Assembly: GCF_023343835.1 (NCBI RefSeq)
Contig: NC_064437.1
Location: forward strand, 13,481,001-13,545,000
Direction: 5' to 3'
Origin: Lagopus muta
Lineage: Eukaryota; Chordata; Aves; Galliformes; Phasianidae
Length of the DNA stretch: 64,000 nt
Shown: piece after piece, positions 9,404 to 20,745 of the stretch
How the letters are laid out: each line of letters begins with the position of its first letter
Numbering within the stretch: the stretch's first letter is position 1
Notes under the pieces: model-generated
Told to the model about the DNA's origin: nothing
The model's database searches: none
The model's input: the letters and a program-made list of their open reading frames with translations, nothing else
Translations under genes and position numbers: made by a program

Positions 9404-12400
9404 CGAAAAACGCATTATCTAGTAACCGAGAAAGCTTTTTTCCCTAAGTTAAGGTGGATAAGTGAAGGCAATCTGAAAAGAGCTCTCCTCATCTCTCAGT
9501 GTTACAATGTCATGGAAAAATGTGAGTCAGCATCAACCAAAAAGCACCAACCAAACATTTCTCTTCCATATAAGTACTACAAGTTTCAGCATATACACAG
9601 ATTTTGACTTTAAAAAAAAATGAAAGAAAATTAAAGCATTAATTAGTTTTTACTTAAAAGGCAACATGATTCCTTCTAATTACAGTAACATCCCAAGCTG
9701 AGCTGTGAATCTGCTTAAGGCTATTACATTTGTCTAGTAATCCATGGATACCAAACAGATGGCTTTTATCCAGATAAATCAAAGACATATCAGTCCATGT
9801 AAATTTAGGGTGCATCACATTATAGGTTTACAAATGTATTGTGATAACATCACAAGAAACACGCTTGTTTTATTCATGCAATCGCCTTGAAGGTCCATCC
9901 ATCTCTTCCCTAAAATTCTGATAAATATTCTCTCTCTATGGCTGTTTTAATAACAAAGTTGACAATTAGCACTAGAATATAGCTCAGATTTGGTGATAAC
10001 TGTGTATCTGAAAGAGCTCCTTTACCTGCAGAAACCTATTACAATCGTAGTGACTTTCATTAATCCTGCAATTTCAATGACAGGTCCTGCAACCAAAGCA
10101 GATCCAGATATTTCCTCCCTGCACTTACAGTACTGTGGCGATTAAAAAAAGAAGGGGGAGGGAGGCACAAAAGGGTGCGTCCTTCCACTTACTTAAATTC
10201 AAAGAGAACATTTCTTTAACATGTGCCAAATTTCCAACTAAACTTATCAGTATTGCCAAAGTAACCTCAACAGGTAAGCCCACCACTCAGCCTGTGAGTA
10301 CTGCTGAGTCTTCTTCACTATGAGCACAGCAGCCTAGAAGATCCCTTACCTACATTTTTCAGATCTATTTTACTTAACAAGTCGTGAAAAAGTTGTAAGG
10401 ATAATTTTTTTCTTTGATATTCAGTAAGTAAAACCACACAAAAACATACCCTAAGAGCTGATAAAATGTGATGTTTGACAAATGTTCTCTTACAGCCTTT
10501 GTCCCAAACACTCAGGTTACAAGGACTTCTCTACCATCTCAACATTCAGCTCTACCTTCAATATGCATATAATGATACTGGTGCAACCTCTGAAAAAAAT
10601 TGGAACACGTGGAAATATTTCATCTGACTCTCAAAGTCCCACCCCACATTGAGCCAATACTATGGATCTTTGTAAGATTTTCCCTATTGTTAAAGAATAG
10701 ATCTATTTCTGTTAATCTTCTGAATTTTATTCCTCTGTTGAAATCAGAAATCATTTGTACACATAGCAGGATATTCTATTCCCGCTACAAGGCCTTCCCA
10801 TATCATGAGTGCCTAAAAAAGCCTCAGGAACTCTGTCTCCTTTAGTTCCTCCTTTTCCTGAACTCAACATTAACCATAACTTCGCTGTCTCTGCAAGCAG
10901 AAAGCATTTAAAAAGAGAGGGAAAGGAGTGCAAGTCTGACCAGTTCCTAAAGCTGATAATATTTACAGGGCAGAGCCAGATCTCAGCATTCCAGCTCTCG
11001 GAAATAATGCAATTCACAAGGTTCAGTAGCACATAACCTGTACGGTAAAACAGGTGGCAGGTAAAATGAATGGCACATCATCAACGTAACTACCTTCTCT
11101 ACAGAATGCCAGAAGATTCAAAGAACGGTTGCCCTGTAGGCTACATGAGTCACAGAGCAGATGTTAGCTGGCAGTAAATATGACTGGTGAAGTGTCACCA
11201 TAACTTAACGCAGAAGAAACATTAACAAGTCTGCTACAGTGCCCTGAAAGAAGGAATCAGTCAACATGCCTGGGCAAGAAAGCATAACTGGATTTCCAAA
11301 AAGCTTTTCACAATGTTCCCTACCAAAAGCTCTGAAGCAGTGATGCCAGGGGATTTACTAATGACTGATTATTCGTGGAGAAGGAGAAATGGTAGGAAAG
11401 AGTTGAATATTTTCCCCTTCTTCCTTCTTTAAGTATCGTATAAGCGTTATATGAAAGCCCCAAAGAAAATTAAGTCACAAACGGGATCTGTTGTTGGGAG
11501 AACTTTCACAGGTGCTGGGAGGGTCAGTGAAAAAATTTACTCATGGTACAGAGTTATTCAGAAAAATAAACCGTAGGATCGAATGATAAGAACCCCAAAA
11601 GGTTGTATGCATACTACTAAATGGTGATAAAAATCCATGTTTGTGAACTATTATTATTAGGAAGAAAAAAAACACAACACCGACTCAGCTATGTACTTAA
11701 ATCAACTGGCTCTAAGTAAAGCATTATCATGCAAGAGATCACAGAGTCACTGTGATTACTCCTCTGGAAGTAACAGCTCACAGGCAGTTAATAAAACATT
11801 GGAGCCCAGGACAGAAAAAAAATGAACATCATAATGGCTCCATACAAACGCTGAGCTTCCCCAGTTGAAATAGCACACATCATTATGAGCTTCCCTATAC
11901 AAAATGCAGAAAACATCTCAAAGTGGTGGAAGAAGGCCAGCCAATGCTTCCATACAAAAAATTAGTAAGCAGTGACTTTTCCTCTGGAGCAGCTAGAGAA
12001 ATAGGACAAAACATGTACAGAAACATGTAAAGAAAAAAAATTATCACTTCATTTAACATAGCAGCTATGCAGAATGAAATGAAACATTCAACATGAAAGC
12101 TGGAAAAGAAGCACTGTTAAATGACAGACTCGCATCACCATGTGCTGGGAAACGGGAACTACATAAGCTGGCTAAAATCATACTAAAGGCACACATCAAA
12201 AGCTAATGAACATAAGAAGAGGAGCAAGCTCTGCTCGGAAATCCTTCAGCTCCACAGTGCAGCGCACTGGGAGGACACTGACAGAGACATCGCTGCTCAG
12301 CAGCCTCTGCTGATCGTCTTTTCCTTAGCATCTGCTGCCAGCTGCTTTCAGAGACAAGCCGAACCCAAGGAACCTGGGATAGCCTCCAGTGCCCTCTCCA

Positions 12401-12820
12401 GTCCAGCCAATGACTGATACTACGCTTCTTCTCTCCCAGAACAGAAAGAACGTTTTTCTCCCCCACTACTCTTCCGAAACCATCATCAACGGCATCAAAT
12501 CCCGTTTCAAGCTTACTACTGACGTTTACCTCGCACATTCACGTTTCATTCTGCACGCCTCCCGATTTGAGTCATTCCCCTGAAAATCCCGAATTCCTAT
12601 CATACTTGGCAGCACACGGAGCCCTGCGAAACCACCTCATCGCAGCACAGCGCTCTGCGCAAACGGGGGCCGCAGCAATACTACGAGCGCATCCCGTGTT
12701 ACAATTCGACCCTCAAATTGAACGGAGTCTCGCTGTAAACACAGTTTTTGCCGGGTTTTTTTTTTTTCTTTTTTTTTTTCTTTTTAAACGAGACACGCAA
12801 GCAAGCCAAAGCCGCACAGT
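9404..12820 (-). other. SSX2IP: SSX2IP first intron, proximal part
   Basis: Non-coding, moderately AT-rich sequence between the CR1 copy and the CpG island. Overlapping small ORFs on both strands near 10.6-11.0 kb and 12.2-12.6 kb have no recognisable family and are not called. A T-rich run occurs at 12756-12785. Confidence 0.5.
12756..12785. repeat. Poly(T) tract
   Basis: About 30 nt of T with two C interruptions at the distal edge of the SSX2IP CpG island. On the gene strand it is poly(A). No flanking retroposed gene is apparent. Confidence 0.88.
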
Positions 12821-12829
12821 CAATGCCTC

Positions 12830-13460
12830 CCGCAGAGCCCCGCTCCCACCGCGCACAGCCGCCAGGGCTCCCAACCTCCCGCGGTCGCTGCTCGCCGCCC
12901 TGCGGACACCGCCAAGGCGCCGGGCCTGCCTTCCAGGGACGAGCTTCCCTCAGCCCCACGGGTCAGCCCGGGCCCGCCAAGAAGCGCCCTCCACACCGCA
13001 GCGGACGGCAGCGGTCGGCAGCGGCTTCCCCCGCGGGCAGCCCAGAGCCGAGGCGAGGCGCGACCACCCTGCCGTCACCAACGGCCGCGCAGCGCCCGTT
13101 ACCCGACGCGCCCGCCTACCCGCGCCGCCGGTGAGAAGGGGCAGGAGGGGGAGGAGCCCCGCGTAGCACCACCTGCTGCGGCGAGAAGGGACGGAAGAAA
13201 GGAGGAGGGACCGACTCCCGGGCCAGCTCCGCGTGGCCCCGCGTCCCGCAGCTGCCGCCGCGTCGACCCCGCGCCGGGCCCCAGCGCCGCTCCCATTGGC
13301 CGGGCGGTTGCTAGGAGACCTCCCCGCGGGTCCGCACCGCCCCTGCGGGCCGCGCCGCACCTGCTCGGGGCGGGACACCTGTTGGCGGGCCGGGGCCGCG
13401 GGCAGAGCGGACGGCTGCTACGTGACAGACCGCCCCGGGGCGGGGCCGTGCGCGGAACGT
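12830..13460 (-). promoter_or_regulatory. SSX2IP: SSX2IP CpG-island promoter
   Basis: About 630 nt of strongly GC-rich, CpG-dense DNA sits upstream of the SSX2IP exons while the surroundings are AT-rich. On the minus strand it holds an inverted CCAAT box (ATTGG at 13295-13299) and an RFX X-box-like site at 13307-13319. A TACGTGAC element (CREB/USF-like) lies at 13419-13426. The first exon and its donor should fall between about 13.0 and 13.28 kb, but several weak GT candidates exist and I cannot choose among them. No TATA box is evident. The long GC-rich ORFs across the island on both strands are stop-poor because of composition and are not called as genes. Confidence 0.75.
13307..13319. promoter_or_regulatory. 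RFX X-box-like motif
   Basis: GTTGCTAGGAGAC approximates the RFX X-box (imperfect inverted repeat of GTTGC and a GNAAC-like half). It lies eight bases from an inverted CCAAT box in the SSX2IP CpG island. RFX factors activate many ciliary and centrosomal genes, which fits SSX2IP function. Binding is inferred. Confidence 0.5.
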
Positions 13461-16400
13461 CGTCTGCTGCCATACAGAAGAGTGTACTTAGCGTTTCGTT
13501 GTGCTGTGTTGGGACCGGCTCGTCTGAAAAATGCATTTGAACGCTGGCTTACTGAGTCCTATCCCTAAAAAGTGTCCCTCGGTGCCACGCGTCTCCTAAC
13601 ACCTGCAGGAATGGGGACGCACCATATGGTCGCCCTGTCCGGAGGAGATCCTTTCTGTCCTGACATCCAGTCCCAGCCTCCCTCGGTCTACAAGACTCGG
13701 TTTACAAGACTAATTAGAGGAACGAAGAAGTCCTACAGGTCTTTACCTGCACGTGTTTTTATTTGACCAGATTTTTCTTTGCTTATAAGTATAAAAATTT
13801 TGTTTGAAAGATTCTGGAGTCGGAAAAAAGCCTTCAAGGATCCATGTTTATAATTTTACAGCCTGTACATCCCCCTTCACCCCTACAGAGCGAATTGCAA
13901 GATTACATTATCCAGCATTACTTCATGAAATCCATGAGGATCTTAATAAAATTACCCAAAAGAACTCAGAAAAATTAATTGAATAGTCATGATCCATAGC
14001 AGATGATTACCTTCATTACAAGGTTTGCAAGACTGCAGCCTTCACTCACATCTTTAGTGATTTTTCTTCATACCTTCAAATCCAAGTACATCAAATTCTG
14101 TGATCATGCATGTGCATACCCACAGTATCTAATTCTCAATCTGGAAGCTACCATCAAAGAAAAAATTGAAGCAATTAGGACAAAAAATACTTATCTTTTA
14201 ATTGTATGATTACATACCCTTTTATAAACTCACATATTCACCCAGGCTGGCAAATATTGATGAGCATTATCCATGGTCAGTGTAAAAAGGAGGTAGCAGG
14301 ATACTGGCTGTATCATGGATAATTAGCATTTTCCTTGACAGAATGACAAAGAGGACAGTGATGCCCTGTGGCATGCAACAAGGGATGAAATCTCAAAAGA
14401 AAATGAATCCAAAGGTTCTCCTGCCACAAACACAGCTGTGACCCCATTACATTTCCTAAACACATCGTTTTCTGCTTCCAGAATCTTCTGCATTCAACAT
14501 TTCAGATTCTCGAAGTTCAGCTCGAGAATGAAAAATAAGGTCAAAACCAGTCTTTCGAAGTTCTCATCAAAACTCAGCTCCCGGGAATGGAATTTACTCT
14601 CATTATTGGGACTGGAATTAAGGCCATTTCTCTTTTACATAGGCAGACCATGATTACTTCACTGTGCAGATAGAGAACAATTATTACAAGGTTGCTACAC
14701 TGATCAATCCTTGCTGTGTAGGCAGCATGCTCCCAGTGTTTGCAGAAATACCGGTTGTTGGTTTGGCAGTAACAATTATAAATACTTTTAATGACGCGTT
14801 CTTTTTAGAGTTTAGTTCATAGGAAATAAATCCTCGCAGTGCAATATATGTATGTTTGTTTCATTTTATGATTCAGGTTAATTGCAGAAACTTTGGACTT
14901 CTACACTGCAGCACTGCTGCAGGTGCATTCTTAGAAGGAAGTAGTATTACACAGAATATAATATGTTAATCGTAACAGCAAGTGAGACAACAGGCATTGC
15001 TCATGGGAAGGATTAAGTTCCTGCAGCTTTAAAAGATAATGGATGGGATGGGTGTTGCTGAATTCCCTTTGTTTATTTGATCTTAGCAGCTGTTTCTGAA
15101 GTTGGTGTTATTCAAATGAGAAATTCCCGAGTGCTTTGCTGTGTATCATGGGCTGGGTTTTGTTTATGTTTTAACAGGCTGGTCAGAAACAGAGAAGTCT
15201 TTATGGGATGCTTTCAGGCTACAGAATCAGAGCAAACTTTACCTTATAAAAAGTAGCCTAACACTGCTCTTTATTCATAATGCACCAATTCAGTGTAACA
15301 TAAGACTACCTAAACCACAGTGACAAGAATCAAACCTTTTCAAAGTGGTTCACACCAAGGTAGCAGGTAGGTAGGATTTAGTAAGGAAAAAAGAGCAATC
15401 CCACTGCAGATTTTGGTTCTTAAGAGATGCAGTTGGGGACATCAAGCATTTCTTGTGCTCTCTTGAGCAAACTTACCATAAATATCCTGTAGTTGATATT
15501 TGGTCTTTGACAGTAACTAAAATTTTAAGACTGAAATTCCTTGAAGAGTTTTCTGTTTATTTTTCATACTTATAATTTCCTTGTCTGGGTTGAATCTAAT
15601 TGATGGAATAATCTAGAGATTCACTTTGCCTTACAAGTTTGTAAAAAAACCAAACTGGTTTTGCTATTTTATAGCTGTTCCTCTTTGTGATATAGATCAT
15701 TATTCTTAAAATTTGTCCTATTTCTTTTATAAACATAATTTATAGAATAAATGAATAGAGAAATTTAGAAATTCTTTTTTTTATCCTTTACTCTTCATTA
15801 TTCTTTGCTAAAAAAATAATACTATTTAAAAAGTGGGATTAAGAAAGACATTGAAGTACTGGGAGGGATGGGGATTAAAAGGATGCTTTGTGAAACAGAA
15901 TACAAAATGCACCTCCATGAACTTAAATTTAAACAGGATTAAACTGTAACATGGACAAGAAAGTAAAGAAGCAGCTACAATTCAGAAAGAGATGGACTGA
16001 TCCACATTGTATTTGCACTTGAATTCAAACTCATCTTTTTAAGTACATTCAAAAATGCTTTTTGGTGGAGTGGTTTCTATAGCAGCGTCCTGCTTCATTA
16101 CAAGTCAGCAGAGCTGATGAACCACTGACTAGCAGAAGCTCATTAAAATGTCTGATCCTGTTATGCAATAGGCCAGTGGCAGACTGCGACGCCTTTATTG
16201 TCTCTTAATGTAAGACCAGTGCATCTCAACAAAGCCCAGCTCATAGGGCTTTCATGTCTCTTTTGTGGACATGCACAAAAATAACTTCATAAGCCAGGCT
16301 GTGTGTTGTGCTGTGCACCGTAAGCAGTTTAAGTTCTGCTCTCAGTTACAACTCAGTTAAAAGCTCCAGTTGTACAGTGAGTTTAACACATACATCTACC

Positions 16401-16819
16401 TGTGCAAGGCCCATTAGAGGCTAGCTAAGTGCTTTCAGCCATCTCTGAAGATGCAGGCACCCACAGCAGGATTTAAGTGGAATTTGCATACCACAGGTTA
16501 CCTGTGTGATCCAGTCCCTCCTCTTTCTCCCTGTACAACATCCCACTGTATAAAAGACATTCCATTTTTGTCTGAAAGTCCTTCTGCCTCTTGCACTCTG
16601 TCCATCTAACTCTGACATTTCAAGTCAATCTCTGTTAGATAATAAAAGCTAGATAAACAGAAGCTATCCTTCCCCAGAGGTTTGATCAAACTAATGCACG
16701 GCAACATTCATAAAGGTATCCAGGGGATGGGCTATTGTTGCCTGGTAAGGCATCCTCCCTTAAGTCTTCATGTCAGAGGAGCACTACAGAAAGCAAACTG
16801 AACATCAAGGATTGAGGAA
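13461..16819. other. Intergenic sequence between SSX2IP promoter and LPAR3 3' end, part 1
   Basis: Low-GC non-coding DNA beyond the SSX2IP CpG island. Small plus-strand ORFs at 13572-14653 are short and unlike any known family. No exon chain, RNA gene or named repeat is recognised. Confidence 0.6.
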
Positions 16820-16893
16820 GGTGGGGGGGGGGGGTGGGGGGGGGGTGGGGGGGGGGTGGGGGGGGGGGTGGGGGGGGGGTGGGGGGGGGGGGG
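16820..16893. repeat. G-tract minisatellite with T every 11-13 nt
   Basis: A 74-nt run of G is interrupted only by single T residues at 16822, 16835, 16846, 16857, 16869 and 16880. This is a (G10-12 T)n minisatellite with about one helical turn per unit. The plus strand can form G-quadruplexes. Exact length may be affected by sequencing error in such a run. Confidence 0.9.
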
Positions 16894-19800
16894 AAATCCA
16901 GGCTACAGGTAAGCTGTGATAAGCATCTTGCTTGCAGTCACTAAAGCCTCTTATTGGATTTATCCCAAAGTGCTCTCTGGAAAAGAATACATCAGATGGC
17001 TACAGCACATGTAGGAACTCAGGCTCATTTCTGAAATCTTTTTTAGACTTTTTTTTTGTGTGCGTGTGTGTGTTCAAGAAACTACTTGCATGAAGTAAGG
17101 AATACACAGACAATGCCGCTTAATTCAACTACATTGAAGGGTTTCAGAGATGCAGAAATACTTCATTAAATACATTGATTGTAGCATCTATAGCAACTCA
17201 TTACATGAAACAGTTGTTCTTCTTTATTCCCTTTCCCATGCTATACACATACTATCTTCTGAGAACACACACGATATTTTCCATGCCTGCTTCAGTCTCT
17301 GTGAGAAAAACATTCACAAATATTTGTTTGAGATCTTACACTTTTGAGATATTACTATAGACAAGGCTAAACATCACTGATTCTGGTGCACTCAACTGCT
17401 TCTTTTCATTAGGATAGCTGCTGAGACAGTTGAGAAAATACCACCAACAAATACTAAGGCATTCAGAAACATTTGTAATTGTTGTACTGCGTTTGTAAAG
17501 AAGAGCAAAAGTAGCATCAAGGAGGTGAAGAGAAACTCTCGCATGGTTTCTGAAAAGCTACAAAATTGCATTTCAAGGAAAAGCAGTGAATGAGAAATGA
17601 AGTGCAACGTCCACAGAACAAGGCCCTGGTTTACCTGACTCCTCCCTGGTCATGACAAGACTTATTTTATTGTCAGCAAATAAGCATGTCTGTGTTATTG
17701 TTCAGCTGCCCAAAATAACGTGCAGAACCTCAAACGCTGTTTGGTTATCAGATGAAAAAGGAGCAGGACTTATAATTAATATTGTAACATTAAACATGTA
17801 GGAACTGAGGCACTAAAGGCATCAAGCGCATATTCATAGAATGGCTTAGGCTATTTTCAGGAGAGCCCATTTCACAACCAGGAGGTGTAATTTGTTTTCT
17901 TGGCTACAATTTCAGATCATCAATTTCTTTTAAATTAAACGTCAATATAAACATGCCTCTGGCTCTCTCACACAGGCTTACTATTCATTTTCCACTCCTA
18001 TGGAGCAGCATTGGCCTAAGAGTTACCAGGAATTAATCTTCATGCAAGTACAAATGCCCTACTTCCACGAGGAGATTCACTACAACATCATTTATTGACT
18101 GCAAAGAAATTATACAAGCATCAGAAGAGAAGAATTAAAGCTTTCAGCTGGTGCCACTATGAACCACAGGAAAAAGATTTAGGAATATAAAATTTCCATA
18201 ATCATACTTCACCACAGTACAGACCTTTCAGATTGAGACCCACCAAATAAATCAAAATGTCAGAAAATCCACAGAATATAACGATTTCAGTCTTGCATCT
18301 CTTCAGCTGGTCTGTGACTAGCTTGCAGAGCAATTAAACAGCAGTTATCCACTGTGAACACAGCTGATACTCCTGTTCTTAAGTGTCCTCAGCTGCAACT
18401 AGATTCAAGTGACTGCTCCCATGAGGGGTGCTCCATGTAGCACTACTGAACTGCAGTCTGAGTTGGGGAAAGCTTGCCACTTGAAGTCATTTAGATCAAA
18501 CTCCCTTTCTTCGTTTTAGGATGACCTCAACAAAAGCATAGAAAAGCAATTTTATCTATGGTTCTATATCACTCAGTTTAGCAAATGATGATTCCTGTAA
18601 GTACTACATGCACAAATACTGTTCTCCAGTAGGAAAAAAAGTGAATGTCAAAGCAGAACAACAGCTGAAACCAGTTTGCAAAAATACCATACTCAAATTG
18701 ATGTCTTAAGATAAAATCATTTCCTAGTTAAAATGTAGGAAAACATTTTGGAAATGAGCAGTATCTCAGTTCTACTGAGAAAGTTCTGCTGTAGAAAGGA
18801 GATGTCATGCCTCCTGCATACTGTGTCTCCAAGAGAAGCAAGGACAAAAACAAAAAAAGAAGCAAAATAGTTTAAAGCCTGAATGTTTAAAGATCGTGTC
18901 AAAATCTTTGTAACATGAGTTGTTTTCTCCTTAATTCCTAATCTGAAAAGAAACTTGTCTTTAACTTATAAGTACCCAGTTTAAGCATAGCAAACACTGC
19001 TAGTACAATAGCTCTCTGTAACTAGAAAGACAATTGTAACTTGTTCATAATGCTCTTGTGGGTAAGTAGTTTAAGAAAGGTTTTCTGTTATTTGAAGATA
19101 CAGAGCGAACTGCCTTAAAACTGCATGGAGAAAAACAAACAGACCTTGAAAAACATCCCTAAGTGAAATCATTTTTGTAGAAGTGCTGTCAGAGGGTGCA
19201 TTCCAGTAAACACCGCAACAGCCCACTCATAGCTTCAGATTTTTTTTGAGCAGCTGTAGAAACAATGTCAGGTTGTGTGTTGCGGGAATGGGAACAGCTG
19301 CCTTGCTTTGGCTGCTGGCTAGGCTGGGATACACAGGTTGTTACTTTGCCCGGTCTGTCTTAAATGAAAACTGACATTCTACTTTGCATACCCAGATTGA
19401 CAAGAAACTGAAGTGTTCTCCTAAAATGAGGCCCAAGAAATCTGTTTACACAGCTTTGGTTGAGCACATGAGGAACCCACAGTGAAAAAAAAAGGCCTTT
19501 ATTTTTTGAGAAATGATATCAGGAAACATAGTAGAAATGCTTTGTTGTCATATCAAAATTACTTAAACTCCTGGAAATTGCAAAAGAAACAATAAGAAGC
19601 GTGGTAGATTTGTGCTGGTCTTGATCAGAAGTTATACTGTCCCTTTTGTCTGTCTGCACATAGATGGCAGTCACCTTTCCCTGGCGACTGAAGTACACTT
19701 GCTGGATTTTGAAATACAGTTATAAAATCTATGAGTACAAAATGAGATTGTGGGCCCCTCAGCTAGAGAAACACAGTCCTGATTTTAATTTCAGACAACC

Positions 19801-20227
19801 AACATTTCTGCGTGTATGCAATGTTGCCAGTAGAAGAAGGAATAACAGTGTGCATGCATTTCATGAGGAGAGGAAAAGAAGAAAAAAATATTTCCCTTGT
19901 GTACTATTTGTAGGAAAGTGCTAGCATGTAACACTATAAGCAAAGTTTTAGAGCAGCGACCCGAAGGTATTGCTGCCTGCAATTGCTGTCTTCACCCCTT
20001 GCTGGAGGTGAGGTCTCAAGGACAGCAGTGAGAGCAGCTGAGAGCAGAACGCACTCCCCTTGGTACCAGCGCTAGCAGAGAGGTCTGCAGGCAGGGAAAA
20101 GCACGGGGAATTAGCCACCAGTCTGAAAGAATCCTGCACAGTTCCAGCGTCACCAGCTGCAAGAAGCAAGAAGAGGTGGCTTTGGTGCCGTCACTTAGCA
20201 CAAAGGTGGAAGTAAAGCCTCTGCCTT
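16894..20227. other. Intergenic sequence, part 2
   Basis: AT-rich non-coding DNA with a T-run followed by (TG)n at 17049-17073. A short fragment around 17833-17860 (CATAGAATGGCTTAGG) resembles the extreme 3' end of CR1 in minus orientation but is too short to call confidently. No gene is supported. Confidence 0.55.
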
Positions 20228-20745
20228 TTGCAGGTGGCAGTGCACCCTGCGAACACCTCAGCTCCCGGTTCTCAGCGCTGCAGAGGACAGCGCCCAGGAG
20301 CGGCCGTCTGTCTGCAGGAGATCAAGGTGAGCAGCGACTCCGAGGGAAAACAAGGGACTGCAGTGAAAGCCATGAATAGTTTCAGAGCCAGCCTCCACTG
20401 CTCTGCAGCAAATCGCACGTGCTCCCGCGATTGCAACTCCCTCGCCCGAGGCAGCGAACCGGCCGAGGAGGAGGCGGATGCGGCGCTGCGCTTCGGTGGA
20501 ACAAGAGTGGCACCCAGTGGTCAGGAGGCGAAGCTCGGGGCGGGCAGGCCGCGGGCCGTGTCCATCCTGGGGCTGCCTGGGGCTGCCAGGCTCCGCTTCG
20601 GTGCGCTGCGCTGGCGGCCCGGCCAACACAGCAAGGCGCACTGCGCGGTCCAGGGATCGAATGATGAATTCTGTGTGGCCCGAAGAAATTGCAGAGTGGA
20701 CTCTGGTGCACTTGATTTGAAAGCCCTGTTCTTGTGACGAGGTAA
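20228..20745. promoter_or_regulatory. Orphan GC/CpG-rich island, function unknown
   Basis: About 500 nt of GC-rich, CpG-bearing sequence stands alone between SSX2IP and LPAR3, 7 kb from the SSX2IP promoter. Overlapping ORFs exist in several frames on both strands (up to 169 aa on plus, 156 aa on minus). This is what GC-rich DNA produces and none looks like a known protein. Good plus-strand donor-like sites occur at 20326 (AAG|GTGAGC) and near 20741 (GAG|GTAAAG), so it could be the first exon and promoter of an unannotated plus-strand non-coding RNA. This is inference. Confidence 0.5.

Larger units (their letters stand above)
1..13290 (-). other. SSX2IP: SSX2IP gene, 5' half (gene span; truncated at left edge)
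   Basis: This span holds the 5' part of the gene for SSX2-interacting protein (ADIP/Msd1), a coiled-coil protein of centrosomes, centriolar satellites and afadin/alpha-actinin adherens junctions, known to act in microtubule anchoring and ciliogenesis. Five exons at 4317-4185, 3819-3653, 3420-3220, 2272-2162 and 1032-897 join in one open frame of about 219 residues. It starts MGDWKTVTVP and continues through conserved blocks such as [30 protein letters not shown] and [15 protein letters not shown], which I recognise from vertebrate SSX2IP. Splice phases agree at every junction. The family is about 600 residues long, so roughly 60% lies left of the window. The CpG-island promoter is near 13.3 kb, and a candidate 5'UTR exon sits at 5946-5982. 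Exon 1 limits and the transcription start are inferred, not seen. Confidence 0.93.

Noticed and set aside
12567-13536. Long overlapping ORFs (up to 199 aa) on both strands across the SSX2IP CpG island
   Set aside because: GC-rich DNA has few stop codons. The translations are low-complexity Arg/Pro/Ala/Gly, conflict with each other and match no family.
17833-17860. Possible CR1 terminal fragment
   Set aside because: Only about 20 nt resemble the CR1 3' end and the flanking sequence does not continue the element.
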